A DNA stretch of 64,000 nucleotides from Actinopolyspora biskrensis (GTDB taxonomy: Bacteria; Actinomycetota; Actinomycetes; Mycobacteriales; Pseudonocardiaceae): NCBI RefSeq assembly GCF_013408175.1, contig NZ_JACBYW010000001.1:930001-994000 (forward strand), read 5' to 3'. Shown here piece by piece: positions 27,384 to 36,942 of this stretch (within the stretch, counting starts at the first letter, position 1; every line of letters begins with the position of its first letter). The notes under the pieces were generated by a model that was not told the DNA's origin, did no database searches, and saw only the letters and a list, made by a program, of their open reading frames with translations. The translations under genes were made by a program, and so were the position numbers.

Positions 27384-28733
27384 TCAGGGGTTCTTGGGAA
27401 CCGAGGCGTAGACCATCCGCCTGTTCGGGTGCTCGGCGACGGTCCAGATGTTGCCGAGAGTGGTTCCGCCGCGTCCTTCTTCCCAGTGCGAGAGGTCCTC
27501 CGGGCCGACGGCGGCCGGTTGGACCTCTCGTGGCCGAAGGACCTCGTCCGACGCGGAGGCCCGATCCGTCTGGTACAGCAGTCCTGCCGCGTCATTCCCG
27601 CGGCTCTGGCTCAGGTACCAGCGCTCGTGAAAACGGACCGCTCCCTGAATGTTGCTGTACGGGAGTTCGTGCGCGGCGTCGGCCTGCCACCGGTATCCGG
27701 TATCGGTGATCTGCTCCCCGTCTTCGTCGGTGGCACCGGCGATCGGCCATGCGGCCACCCGGCCGGGAACTTCCTCGCTCTTCTTGCAGTACTCCCCCGC
27801 GAGCATGTGATCAAGGCCGCTGCGGTCCAGACCCGCGTAGGAGAAGCTCATGGCTTGGTCGTCACTGGTGCACTTCTCGCCCTTCGGGGCGGTGACGGTC
27901 CACGAGGCCACCTGCGGCATCACGTAGCGGTACCCGTGGCCGTGATACGTCCCGCTCCGCCGACCGATCCGGCTCCGGTCCTGGGTGCTGCCGTTGGAGG
28001 CGGCCCCCAGATCGTAGATGTGGCGCATGTCGAATACCCGGAAGCCGCGTCCGGTGTCGGCCACGTACAAGTGGTTGCCGTACCAGACGATCCCGCCACC
28101 GTGCAGGGAGGTGCCCTCGCCGGTCTGCTTGTAGCGCACGCTCATGTAGCTGGGATTGTCGTAGGAGTTGATGGTCGGATAGACGAGAAGCACGTGACGG
28201 TAGCGCCCGGTGTGCGGGTCCATGAAGGACACGCGCACACCCTTTTCCAGCTCGTCTTCGCCGTCGTCGACCCCGTCCTTCTTGCTGCTGTCGTACCAGG
28301 AGACCAGAACGGGCTGGTTCTCCGCACCCCAGTGCTTGTCGTCCTGCGCGTCGGCGATGGTGCTCACGCCCTGCGGGTACCACAGCATGGTGGAGTTGTC
28401 GCCGGAGTTGAAGCACATGCTCGTACTGAGCCTGCGTACGAATTCTCCCGTGCCGTCCAGGTCCGCGTTCTCGTTGCAGACCCCGCCCTCGACCACGCCC
28501 GTCCGGTTGGCGTCCTCGAAGATCTTCTTCACTCCGGCCCTGGGCAGTTCCTCGTCGAGTCGGGCGACTCGGTCCTTGAGCTCGGTGCCCATCTTGTTGG
28601 GACGCAGTTCGAAGTTGGCCAGGTCCAGGGGGTCGTCCGCAGGGGAAGCCGCCGCGTGGGCGGGGACCGTCGTGGCCAGCAAGCCGAGGACGGCCAAGCC
28701 GGCCACGGCCAGCCCACGTCGTCGTGTGCGCAT
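27384..28733 (-). CDS. Secreted protein of unknown function
   Basis: A 449-aa protein with a classical signal peptide (basic 'RTRRRG', hydrophobic core, cleavage after 'PAHA'). The mature part is soluble, with aromatic and Gly-rich strands ('HGGGIVWYGNHLYVADTGRG', 'RVFDMRHIYDLG', 'WYLSQSRGNDAAGLLYQT'), suggesting a beta-propeller-like or lectin-like secreted protein; this is only an impression. The ATG at 28733 has GAGGAG 6 bases upstream. A strong hairpin follows the gene, so it is probably monocistronic. No catalytic motif recognised. Confidence 0.75.
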   Translation of the reverse strand: MRTRRRGLAVAGLAVLGLLATTVPAHAAASPADDPLDLANFELRPNKMGTELKDRVARLDEELPRAGVKKIFEDANRTGVVEGGVCNENADLDGTGEFVRRLSTSMCFNSGDNSTMLWYPQGVSTIADAQDDKHWGAENQPVLVSWYDSSKKDGVDDGEDELEKGVRVSFMDPHTGRYRHVLLVYPTINSYDNPSYMSVRYKQTGEGTSLHGGGIVWYGNHLYVADTGRGFRVFDMRHIYDLGAASNGSTQDRSRIGRRSGTYHGHGYRYVMPQVASWTVTAPKGEKCTSDDQAMSFSYAGLDRSGLDHMLAGEYCKKSEEVPGRVAAWPIAGATDEDGEQITDTGYRWQADAAHELPYSNIQGAVRFHERWYLSQSRGNDAAGLLYQTDRASASDEVLRPREVQPAAVGPEDLSHWEEGRGGTTLGNIWTVAEHPNRRMVYASVPKNP

Positions 28734-29303
28734 CACAGGCTCCTCATCGGGGATGGTTGCACTCCAGGGCTGGTTTCCGCCCGGAGGTTCTCGGAGAACT
28801 CAGCCTAGTGGGACCCCCGGTCCCCGGGAGGCGAAATCGGCGAAGAGCGGCCGAATGGCCCAACCCCTGCTGGGCCCGCCGCAGCACAGTGGCATCGAAC
28901 GCTTCCGGGGCGCTCGGTTGGGTTCCGGGGTGTGCTGCCGCATGTCCTGCTCGGTTCGGAACGTCTCCCGTCGACGTTGCACGCCGCTGTGCATGTCGCG
29001 GGATGACCCCCGTGTCGAAGCCCTCGTCTCCCGGATGAGGGAAATCCGGTTGGGCGAAATCATGGACAGTGGCACCCAACGGTGTTCAACGACATCCGAT
29101 CAGCTTTCCAAAAGTGAGGACTTCTTCGAACGGAGTTTCCTGATCGACCCCTGGTAACGGGGGAGCGGGTTCCGCCCTCCGGGGGCGGAACGCGGATTCG
29201 GCGCGCTGCTCCGTGCGAGGACGTGCTTTCACATCGAGGCTGGTTCCGTCCTGGCGCGGTGTTCGCGAACGGCGGTGACCTCGACTGAAGTCGCTTTCTC
29301 CGC
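28734..29303. other. Intergenic, no gene seen
   Basis: A 570-base gap holding the promoter of the secreted-protein gene and the downstream region of a LysR gene. Frames across it are shadows. No repeats or RNA gene seen. Confidence 0.35.
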
Positions 29304-30242
29304 TCATCCCTCCTGTTCGGCGGGCTGTCGGGGCGCCGGGTGCAGGGCGGTGGCGGTGGTGGTGATGGTGTCCAGGGCGGTGGTGACCACGGGGTGCTCG
29401 CGGCTGCCACGGCGGGTGGCGGCGAGGATGCGGCGTGCTGGGGCGGGCTCGCCGTGCAGGGGGATGCGTGCGACGGGCCGGTCCTCGTGCAGCCGGGCGA
29501 GCCGGGGCACGAGGATGATGCCGAAGTCGTGGGCGACCAGGGCGGTTCCGGTGTCCCACTCGTCGGCGTAGTGGACGATGCTGGGGGTGAACCCGGCGGC
29601 CATGCAGGCGGTGAGCACCAGGTGGTGGTAGGTGCTGCCGGGCCGGCCCACGATCCACGGCTCGTCGGCGGCGTCGGCCAGGGTGACCCTCCTGCGGGCG
29701 GCCAGCGGGTGCCCGCTGGGCACGACCAGGTCGAGGGGATCGTCCAGCAGGGGGTGCTGCTCGAAGCGGGTGTCCGATGTGGGGGGAGTCTCGGCGGTGG
29801 CGATCAGCAGCGCCAGATCGGCGTCACCCGCCAGCAGCAGGTCGAAGCAGCGGGCGGGTTCGGCCTCGATGACTCGCACCTTGGACTGGGGGTAGTGGTC
29901 GCGCAGGGTGGCCGCGGCCGGGGGAAGCAGGTGCGTGGCGGCGGTGGAGAAGCCGCACAGGGTGAACGATCCGCCTGCTCCTTCGGTGGCGGCGGTCAGC
30001 TCGGCCTGCGCGCGTTCGGCCTGGGCGTGGAGCACGTCGGCGTGGCGGAGCACGGTGCGCGCCGCGGTGGTCAGCCGGATGCCCCGGCCGGACTGGGTCA
30101 CCAGCTCGACGCCGAGTTCGGCGGCCAGTTGACGCAGCTGGTGCGAAACGGCGGAGGGCGTGTAGTGCAGTGCCGCCGCGGCGGCGGTCACCGTGCCGTG
30201 GTGGGCCACCAGCTGCAGCACGCGCAGCTTCGGATCGATCAT
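29304..30242 (-). CDS. LysR-family transcriptional regulator
   Basis: A 312-aa LTTR with the N-terminal winged helix 'HHGTVTAAAAALHYTPSAVS' and a standard effector domain ('FSTAATHLLPPAA', 'VVPSGHPLA'). It ends in a Pro/Gln-rich tail. It is divergent from the MFS transporter starting near 30315, which it probably controls; the roughly 70-base gap is AT-rich (ATTTTACAC) in an otherwise GC-rich area. Confidence 0.88.
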   Translation of the reverse strand: MIDPKLRVLQLVAHHGTVTAAAAALHYTPSAVSHQLRQLAAELGVELVTQSGRGIRLTTAARTVLRHADVLHAQAERAQAELTAATEGAGGSFTLCGFSTAATHLLPPAAATLRDHYPQSKVRVIEAEPARCFDLLLAGDADLALLIATAETPPTSDTRFEQHPLLDDPLDLVVPSGHPLAARRRVTLADAADEPWIVGRPGSTYHHLVLTACMAAGFTPSIVHYADEWDTGTALVAHDFGIILVPRLARLHEDRPVARIPLHGEPAPARRILAATRRGSREHPVVTTALDTITTTATALHPAPRQPAEQEG

Positions 30243-30314
30243 GCAAATATTTTACACGGTCTCGTCTAAGAACGTTTGCTTCTCTTTGCTGGTCCTGAGC
30301 GCCAGGATGTGGTT

Positions 30315-31613
30315 GTGCTGCTCAAGGGGATCTTCGACGAGGGTTGTTCCGGTGTCTCCGACACCCGGATCACGCACCGGACGCGCCGGGACGCGCGCGA
30401 GGTGCGCACGGCGGTGTACCTGCTGGTGGTGCTCACGGCCGGGGCCTATCTGCCCAGCCCGCTGTATCCGGGCTATCAGCACGCCTTCGGGTTCGGCGAC
30501 CTGACGATGACGCTGATCTACGCGATGTTCGCGCTGGTCAGCGCTCCGGCGCTGCTGCTGTTCGGCTCGGCGGCGGATGCGCTCGGCTCCCGGAGGGTGC
30601 TGCGGATCAGCGTGGCGGTGGCCGCGCTCGCCTCGGGGTGCTTCGCGCTCGCGACCGGCCCCGGGTGGCTGTTGCTCGGCCGCGCCGCGCAGGGGGTGGC
30701 GCTGGGCGCGGCCACGGGGGCGACGACCGCGCTGATCACGGCGCGTGCTTCCGGTGGGAACCGGGCGCGGGCGTCGGTGCTGGCCGGAGTGGCGTTCGTG
30801 GGGGGAACCGCGGCGGGCCCGGTCGTGGCGGGTCTGCTGGCGCAGTACGCGCCCGCACCGCGGGTGCTGCCGTACGTGGTGCACCTGGTCCTGCTGGCGG
30901 TGGGGTGGTACCGCGTCTCCGCCCTGAGCCCGTCCGCCGCGCGGGGGCGCCGCTGGCGGCCCACGCGCCCGCGCGTCCCGGCCGGTGCGCGGTTGCTGTT
31001 CACCGCCGCCGCGGCGACCGGTTTTCTCGCCTGGACCGTGGCCGGTCTCTTCCTGGCGGTCGTCCCGGCGGTGCTCGGCCGCGTCGCCGGGATCGACGAC
31101 CTGGCGGTCATCGGCGGCGTTCTCGGCGCCGTGCTGGTCTGTTCGGTGCTGTCCCAGCCTCTCGTGCCCCGCTGGGGTGCGCGTGGTGCGCAGCTGCTCG
31201 GTCTGGGCGCGCTACTGGTCGCGCTCGCGGCCCTGGCGTGGACCGGCGGTGGGTCGCTGGTGGTCACCGTGCTCGCGGCGGTGGTGGCCGGATTCGGACA
31301 CGGTCCGGCCTACGGCGGGGCCGCCGCGGCCGTGGACGCGGTCGCACCGGCGCGGGAACGTGCGGCGATCAACTCCGCGTTGTACCTCGCGTTCTACTGC
31401 GGCACCGGGGGCCCCGCCGTGGCGGTCGGGCTGCTGACGCTGCGGCTGCCCCTGGACACGGCAACCTCCTGGCTCAGTGCCGCCGCGGCGGTGCTCGTGC
31501 CGTTCGTCGCCGCTGCTGTCGTGCTGGCCAACCGCGGGCCACGAGTGCCCCGTGCGGGCGCCGGGTGGAACCACGGCCGGGGTTACACGGCACTTCGGTC
31601 CGACAAGGTGTAG
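30315..31613 (+). CDS. MFS transporter
   Basis: About 432 aa with 12 hydrophobic segments. The first periplasmic loop 'LPSPLYPGYQ' and 'SAADALGSRRVLRI' (motif A position) place it in the same MFS subgroup as the transporter at 2472-3671. The frame opens at 30276; GTG codons at 30309 and 30315 are candidates, and 30315 has AGGA 7 bases upstream. It is divergent from a LysR gene, so it is probably an inducible drug or metabolite exporter. Confidence 0.85.
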   Translation: MLLKGIFDEGCSGVSDTRITHRTRRDAREVRTAVYLLVVLTAGAYLPSPLYPGYQHAFGFGDLTMTLIYAMFALVSAPALLLFGSAADALGSRRVLRISVAVAALASGCFALATGPGWLLLGRAAQGVALGAATGATTALITARASGGNRARASVLAGVAFVGGTAAGPVVAGLLAQYAPAPRVLPYVVHLVLLAVGWYRVSALSPSAARGRRWRPTRPRVPAGARLLFTAAAATGFLAWTVAGLFLAVVPAVLGRVAGIDDLAVIGGVLGAVLVCSVLSQPLVPRWGARGAQLLGLGALLVALAALAWTGGGSLVVTVLAAVVAGFGHGPAYGGAAAAVDAVAPARERAAINSALYLAFYCGTGGPAVAVGLLTLRLPLDTATSWLSAAAAVLVPFVAAAVVLANRGPRVPRAGAGWNHGRGYTALRSDKV

Positions 31614-31758
31614 GCATCGGCGAGCGTCGTGGGGCGCACACCGCAGGAACGGCCCGCACCCCACGAATCCGAGTGTCCTTCCCGGACGGTCCTCACCGGC
31701 TTGTCGGATCAGGAGGGGGTGCCGACCCGGCCGGGGAGGAGCTTCTCGGGGAGGGGAT

Positions 31759-32451
31759 TCATCCACTGACCGTGATGTTGGAGTTCCCGCTGCTCTGGTA
31801 CCCTTCCGTAGCGAGGATCATGTAGTGGTCGAAACTTCCCAGCGGCATGTTGTGCCGGGCCCACGCGTCGAAGTGGCTTCCGGTGGTGATCGTCCCGCCC
31901 GATCTCGGCGACTGCCGGACGCTCCAGAACTGCGGGAAGGTCGCGGTCCCCTCGACGGAGGGGGCGTCGTAGCGCATCGTGCGGTAGATGTCGTAGGTTC
32001 CGCCATCGCTGGTGACCGTGCCCCGGTGGTCGTCCCCACCGGGGCGATAGGTTCCGTAGCTCTCGACGATGTAGTACTCCACGAGCGGATTCGACGTCCA
32101 CCCGTAGAGGGTCAGATATCCGTTCCCGGACGGGTTGAAGCTTCCCGAGTAGTGCACGTTTCTGCGACCGCCGTTGCTCCACCCCTTACCGCAGACGAAA
32201 TTACCGCAGTCGGTCCACGATGTGCTGTAACTCCCACCGGACGACAGGGTCATGGAGACCGAGCCGCCACCATTGGTCCAGAAAGAATAGTAGAATCCGC
32301 CGTGGGTTCCGGTCTGGTTTTGGGTTATGGTCGTGTCCGCGGAGGCGGTGCCCGGGAGAAGCAGGGCGGAGGCGCCCAGCGCCAATGTGCCGGCACTTCC
32401 GAGGAAACTCCTGCGGTCGAACGAGCGCGCGTAGGAATCGTCCGTGCTCAT
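31759..32451 (-). CDS. GH11 endo-1,4-beta-xylanase
   Basis: A 230-aa secreted family 11 glycoside hydrolase. A twin-arginine signal ('[10 protein letters not shown]', R13-R14) and an 'TASA' cleavage site are followed by the beta-jelly-roll with '[18 protein letters not shown]', the nucleophile Glu125 in '[10 protein letters not shown]' and the acid/base Glu216 in '[11 protein letters not shown]'. It is a catalytic domain alone, with no carbohydrate-binding module. It cleaves internal xylosidic bonds of xylan outside the cell. It is divergent from a CE4 deacetylase, and a ROK (XylR-like) regulator follows that gene. Confidence 0.95.
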   Translation of the reverse strand: MSTDDSYARSFDRRSFLGSAGTLALGASALLLPGTASADTTITQNQTGTHGGFYYSFWTNGGGSVSMTLSSGGSYSTSWTDCGNFVCGKGWSNGGRRNVHYSGSFNPSGNGYLTLYGWTSNPLVEYYIVESYGTYRPGGDDHRGTVTSDGGTYDIYRTMRYDAPSVEGTATFPQFWSVRQSPRSGGTITTGSHFDAWARHNMPLGSFDHYMILATEGYQSSGNSNITVSG

Positions 32452-32874
32452 CTTTCCTCCTAGTCAGGGCGATGTCGAACAGGTGGTGCGAACCGACGGG
32501 CCCGTCGGTGGAGCGGTATTCGCGCGGATGACCAGGATCAACGGTGATCAAGGCCTGTCGACACCGAATAATGTTGGTCAGATACCTTCGGATTGTCAAT
32601 GCGTTCCCCGGCTGTTTTCGAAATGCGATCCCGATTCGTGGTGGCGCAATGATAGGATAATACTAAATTTTTCCAGGTAAAGCAGAGTGCACTGTGGAAT
32701 AAAGTTTTGTCCGGTGGGTTCGTCGTCGCGCTGTGGGGGATGCTTTCCTGGTGTGTTTCGCCGGTGAGCGGCGTTGACATCCCCGGAGGACGGTCCTACG
32801 TTTCCCGTGTTCCCCGTATTGTTTCCGGGAGATTCCGGTGATTCTGCGTCGGCGCGTCCCGAGGGAGGACCATC
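32452..32874. other. Divergent promoter region between xylanase and CE4 deacetylase
   Basis: About 420 bases without a gene, with an AT-rich core (around 32640-32700). It must hold the promoters of both divergent secreted-enzyme genes. A possible shared regulatory word: CTAAATTTTTCCAG near 32660 resembles TTAGTTTTTCGATT about 35 bases upstream of the ROK gene; the match is loose. Confidence 0.4.
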
Positions 32875-33585
32875 ATGGTGAATCGAGGATTTCGACGACG
32901 GCGAGGACGGGTGTGCGCCTCCCTGGTGGCCGTCGGATTGTTGTTCGGAGTGGTGAGTTCCGCGCAGGCCGAGCCCCGCGAGTCGGCGGATGCCACCATC
33001 GTCGACTCGACCGGGCGTGCGGGCCGCACGGTGGCGCTGACCTTCGACGACGGGCCCGATCCGCGCAACACGGCGCGGATGCTCGACGTGCTCGGCGAGC
33101 ACCACGTCAAAGCCGTCTTCTGCCTGTGGGGCGAGCACGTGCGGCAGCACCCGGGGCTCGTGCGGCGCATCGTCGACGATGGGCACGCGCTGTGCAACCA
33201 CACGATGCGGCACGAGAACATGAGCACGTGGACGCCTGCCGCGATCAGGCAGAACCTGCGGGCCACCAACGCGGCGATCCACGCCGCGGCCCCGGGGGCC
33301 GAGGTGCGGTACTTCCGGGCGCCCAACGGTGCTTGGGGCGACACGCCGCAGGTGGCCGCGGAGCTGGGCATGCAGCCGCTGGGCTGGCGCCTCTCGGTCG
33401 GGGACTGGAACCGGCCCGGCGCGGACGTGCTGGTCCGCAGGCTGCGCGAGGGTGTCTCGCCGGGCAGCGTGGTGCTGCTCCACGACGGGGGTGGCGACCG
33501 CGGTCAGACGGTGGAGGCGGTGTCGCGTTTCGTCCCGTGGGCGCGCGGTGCTGGGTGGGAGTTCACGCTCCCCGCCCGTGGCTGA
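32875..33585 (+). CDS. Secreted polysaccharide deacetylase (CE4)
   Basis: A 236-aa NodB-homology-domain protein with a signal peptide (basic start, cleavage near 'AQA'). Motif 1 is 'LTFDDGPD' (Asp58/Asp59), motif 2 the metal ligands 'HTMRH' (H109, H113), then 'RAPNGAW' and 'GWRLSVGDW', and 'SVVLLHDGG' with the last His. CE4 enzymes remove acetyl groups from chitin, peptidoglycan or xylan. Beside a GH11 xylanase, acetylxylan is a sensible substrate, but a cell-wall role is equally open from sequence alone. Confidence 0.9.
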   Translation: MVNRGFRRRRGRVCASLVAVGLLFGVVSSAQAEPRESADATIVDSTGRAGRTVALTFDDGPDPRNTARMLDVLGEHHVKAVFCLWGEHVRQHPGLVRRIVDDGHALCNHTMRHENMSTWTPAAIRQNLRATNAAIHAAAPGAEVRYFRAPNGAWGDTPQVAAELGMQPLGWRLSVGDWNRPGADVLVRRLREGVSPGSVVLLHDGGGDRGQTVEAVSRFVPWARGAGWEFTLPARG

Positions 33586-33805
33586 GCACGCCCGTTGGTT
33601 CATTTCGTGTACGAATCAGTGGGCGCCGAGGCTATGGAAACCCCGCTGGCCTGCCCTGCCGCGATGAGGAGTGTTCCCTGGTGACAGGGTTGCTCCGTGT
33701 CCCCGTTGTCGTGTTTCCCCGCCGAGGCGCTCGTCTTAACGGGCTATGGCGTTTCGGGAGGGGCTTGGTTAGTTTTTCGATTATCCTTATTCGAGAGGAG
33801 ATCGG

Positions 33806-35080
33806 GTGCGCGAGGACGACAACGGGGACGGACGGGACGGCAAACGCGGGGGTGTGGACCACACCGCCGTCCGACGGGACAACCTCGCCCGCGTGCTCGG
33901 CGAGATCCGCTCTCCCGGAACGCTGTCCCGCGCCGCGCTGGCCACGCGGACCGGGTTGACCAAGGCCACGGTCTCCAACCTCGTCAACGAGCTGATCGAA
34001 CGCCGGTTGGTCCGGGAGACCGGCTGGCGTCAGACGGGCAACGTGGGCCGACCGGGGCGGCTGCTGGAACTCGACGGTAGTTCGGTGGCGGCGCTGGGGC
34101 TGGAGGTCAACGCGAACTACCTCGCCGTGCGCGGGGTCGACCTCGCCGAGCGAGTGCTGATCGAGCGGCGCGTCGGCTTCGACGCGGTCGGGGCGGAGGC
34201 CTCCCGCGCGGTCGGGGAGCTGGCGCGGCTCGCGAGCGAGGCGATCGCCGAGTTGGAGGGGGCGCGCACGAGCCTGGTCGGTATCGGCGTGGCCGTGCCG
34301 GGACTGGTGGACGTGCCGAGCGGCACCGTGCGTTACGCGCCGAACCTGCCCTGGCAGGACGTGCCCATCGCCGAGTGGCTGCGTCACCGGCTCGGGCTCG
34401 GGGACGGAATCGGGATCACGGTCGACAACGAGGCGAACCTGGCGGCGCTGGCCGAGTTCGGCAGCGCGGCCAACACGGCCGATGACCTGGTTTATCTGAC
34501 CGGCGAGCTCGGCATCGGTTCCGGCCTGGTCTCCGGGGGGAGGTTGTTGCGCGGCTCGGACGGTTTCAGCGGCGAGATCGGGCACGTGCCGGTCGACCCC
34601 CACGGGCACAGGTGCGGCTGCGGGCAGCACGGGTGCCTGGAGACCAAGATCGGCCTGCCCGCGGCGACCCGGGCGGCCGCACCGGACCTGGACGGGACGT
34701 TCCGCGATCCCGAGGAGCAGGCGCGGGTGCTGCTCCAGCGCGCCGAAGCCGGGAATCCGCAGGCGCTGGCCGGGCTCGACGAGATCGGGCGCTGGCTCGG
34801 TGTCGGGGTGTCGGTCGCGGTCAACATGCTCAATCCGGGCGCGGTCGTGCTCGGCGGGTACTTCGCCGTGGTGTCGGCCTACGTGGTCCCGGCCGCGATG
34901 CGGGAGCTGCGGAGCCGGACCATCGCGGGGGAGACGGCCATCTGTCCCATCACCGCGTCCTTCTTCGGTTTCACCGCCGCCGTCCGGGGCGGAACGAGCG
35001 TGATCACCGAGGAGGTGTTCCGGGACCCGCTGCGCGCCCCTGCCGGTGCGGGACGGCAGGGCCCCGAGGGCACGGTCTGA
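33806..35080 (+). CDS. ROK-family transcriptional regulator (XylR-like)
   Basis: A 424-aa ROK repressor. The N-terminal winged helix 'LSRAALATRTGLTKATVSNL' is followed by a ROK sugar-kinase-like domain with 'TVDNEANLAALAEF', the zinc site 'CGCGQHGCLET', and 'MLNPGAVVLGG'. The helix-turn-helix marks it as a regulator and not a kinase. It starts with GTG at 33806. Located after the xylanase and CE4 genes, it probably senses xylose or a xylo-oligosaccharide and controls them. Confidence 0.9.
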   Translation: MREDDNGDGRDGKRGGVDHTAVRRDNLARVLGEIRSPGTLSRAALATRTGLTKATVSNLVNELIERRLVRETGWRQTGNVGRPGRLLELDGSSVAALGLEVNANYLAVRGVDLAERVLIERRVGFDAVGAEASRAVGELARLASEAIAELEGARTSLVGIGVAVPGLVDVPSGTVRYAPNLPWQDVPIAEWLRHRLGLGDGIGITVDNEANLAALAEFGSAANTADDLVYLTGELGIGSGLVSGGRLLRGSDGFSGEIGHVPVDPHGHRCGCGQHGCLETKIGLPAATRAAAPDLDGTFRDPEEQARVLLQRAEAGNPQALAGLDEIGRWLGVGVSVAVNMLNPGAVVLGGYFAVVSAYVVPAAMRELRSRTIAGETAICPITASFFGFTAAVRGGTSVITEEVFRDPLRAPAGAGRQGPEGTV

Positions 35081-35183
35081 CCGCGCGAACGCGGTGGCCC
35101 GGCTGCCGCCGCGGCGGGTTTAGTCCGCCCCTGCTCCGGGCACCGACCGGGAGAGGCCCGGTGCCGTTGTGGAGGGGGTGCGC

Positions 35184-36215
35184 GTGCTGCGAATCGTCGA
35201 GTCGGCGAGGCCGGTGCGGGACGAGCCCCCGCGCCACCCGGAGGACGTGGCGGCGGCGCTGCGGCAGGCGTTGGAGCGGGGCGAGCTGGAGCTGCCCCTG
35301 CCCGGGAGGGGCGAGACCGCGCGCCGCTGGGCCGAACTGGCCGGATACGGACGTCGGGACTTGGCACTGGCCCGTCTCGTCGAGGGGCACGCGGACGCCA
35401 CGGCCATCCTGCACGAGGCCGGGGAGAAGCCGGAGCCGAACGCCCTCTACGGGGTGTGGGCCTCCCGGGCCGCGGGCAAGGGCGCCGTGCTCTCCTCCGC
35501 GGGGGCCGACGCCGTGCTGACCGGCACAGTGCCGTTCTGCTCGGGGGCCGATCTGCTCGACCGGGCGCTGATCGTGGCGCGTCCGGAGGGCGCGGGCGGT
35601 GCCGAGCACGACGTGGTGTTCGACCTCGTCCTGGACGACTCCCGGGTGTGCTCGGTACCGGACACCTGGCAGGCGACCGGCATGGCCGCCTCGCGAACTC
35701 TGGACGTCGAACTGCGGGAGCTGCCCGTCGACGGGCAGGAGCACATCGGCCCGGCCGGGTTCTACACCGCGCGGCCGGGATTCCGGCTGGGTGGCGCGGG
35801 CGTCGCGGCGGTGTGGCTCGGCGGGGCGGTCGGCTTGCACGATCGGGTGCTCGACCTGCTCACTCGGCGTGGGGCCGATGAACACCAGCTCGCGCACATC
35901 GCGGCGATGCACGTGGCGCTGCTGGCGGCCGAGAGCGCGCTGGACCGCGCGGCCGCCACCGTGGACGACTCGGAGGCCGACCCGAGCGGGGCCGCCGCCA
36001 CCTGCCGTTCGGCCGTGGAGCACGCCGCCCGCCAGGTGCTGGAACGCGCTCCCCGCGTCAGTGGCCCCGGCCCGCTGACGCGGGATCCGGTCTTCAGCCG
36101 CAGGCTGGCGGACCTCGAAGTGTACGTGCGCCAGCACCACGGCGAGCGCGAACTCGCCGAACTGGGCAGACGGGTGCTGCACGACCGGGCGGGCGGGATC
36201 GACCGTGAGCCCTGA
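35184..36215 (+). CDS. Acyl-CoA dehydrogenase-like protein
   Basis: About 343 aa from the GTG at 35184 (GGAGG 8 bases upstream). It has the acyl-CoA dehydrogenase layout: helical N-terminal part, a beta middle domain ('GKGAVLSSAGADAVLTGTVP', 'FCSGADLLDRALIVA'), and a C-terminal helical bundle ('AAMHVALLAAESALDRAA'). The usual catalytic Glu cannot be placed with confidence, and the protein is shorter than the typical 380 aa, so it may not be a beta-oxidation enzyme. Its stop overlaps the PIG-L start. It is the first gene of a four-gene coupled set (35184-38335). Confidence 0.75.
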   Translation: MLRIVESARPVRDEPPRHPEDVAAALRQALERGELELPLPGRGETARRWAELAGYGRRDLALARLVEGHADATAILHEAGEKPEPNALYGVWASRAAGKGAVLSSAGADAVLTGTVPFCSGADLLDRALIVARPEGAGGAEHDVVFDLVLDDSRVCSVPDTWQATGMAASRTLDVELRELPVDGQEHIGPAGFYTARPGFRLGGAGVAAVWLGGAVGLHDRVLDLLTRRGADEHQLAHIAAMHVALLAAESALDRAAATVDDSEADPSGAAATCRSAVEHAARQVLERAPRVSGPGPLTRDPVFSRRLADLEVYVRQHHGERELAELGRRVLHDRAGGIDREP

Positions 36216-36942
36216 TCCCGTCCCGGTCACGTCCGAAGCCGAGTGGCTGGACGCGCTCGCCCGGAGCCGGTTGGGACCTCCGGACACGGCGGAGTGGTTC
36301 CGGGGCGTGATCGTGGCGGCGCACCCGGACGACGAGACCCTGGCGGTGGGCGGGTTCCTGCAGGAGCTGTCCGCGCGGGCGGTGCGTCTCAGGATCGTCG
36401 TCGCCACCGATGGGGAAGCCGCGTTTCCCGGGCTCGCCGCGGCGGAGCGCGCGCGGTTGGCCGACACGCGCAGGGAGGAACTGCACGCGGCGCTGCGCGC
36501 GCACGGCTTGGGAAGCGTTCCGGTGACCTGGCTGGCGTTCCCGGACTCCCGTCTCGTCGAGCACGAGCGGAGCTTGGCGCGCGCACTGCGGCCGCTGCTG
36601 GCCGGGGCCGACGCGAGCGTGGTCCCGTGGCCGGTGGACCCGCACCCGGATCACCGGGCGGCGGGTCGTGCCGCCTCGGCCGCCGCTCCCGAGGGCGGTC
36701 GGGTGTGGTCCTACCCCGTGTGGATGTGGCACTGGATGCGCCCGGACAGCGCGGTGATCCCGTGGCGGAGTGCGGTTGTCCAGCGGCTCACCGGTGAGCA
36801 GCGCGCGCGCAAGTCGGCGGGGCTGGCCGAGTTCGTCTCCCAGACCGGCCCGGACCCCGCGGGCAACGGTCCCGTGCTTCCTCCGCGGGTGTTGGCGCAC
36901 TTCGAACGCGATGTCGAGGTGCTCTTCGAGGAGCGCCGGTGA
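36205..36942 (+). CDS. PIG-L/LmbE-family N-deacetylase
   Basis: A 245-aa PIG-L enzyme. Zinc and catalytic motif 'VIVAAHPDDETLAVGGFL' is near residue 35-52, and the second site 'DPHPDHRAAG' near 145. The family (MshB, GlcNAc-PI deacetylase) removes N-acetyl from sugars. The GTG start overlaps the preceding gene by 11 bases and its own stop overlaps the methyltransferase start. In this set it would deacetylate an amino-sugar or similar product of the glycosyltransferase; this is inference. Confidence 0.88.
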   Translation: MSPDPVPVTSEAEWLDALARSRLGPPDTAEWFRGVIVAAHPDDETLAVGGFLQELSARAVRLRIVVATDGEAAFPGLAAAERARLADTRREELHAALRAHGLGSVPVTWLAFPDSRLVEHERSLARALRPLLAGADASVVPWPVDPHPDHRAAGRAASAAAPEGGRVWSYPVWMWHWMRPDSAVIPWRSAVVQRLTGEQRARKSAGLAEFVSQTGPDPAGNGPVLPPRVLAHFERDVEVLFEERR

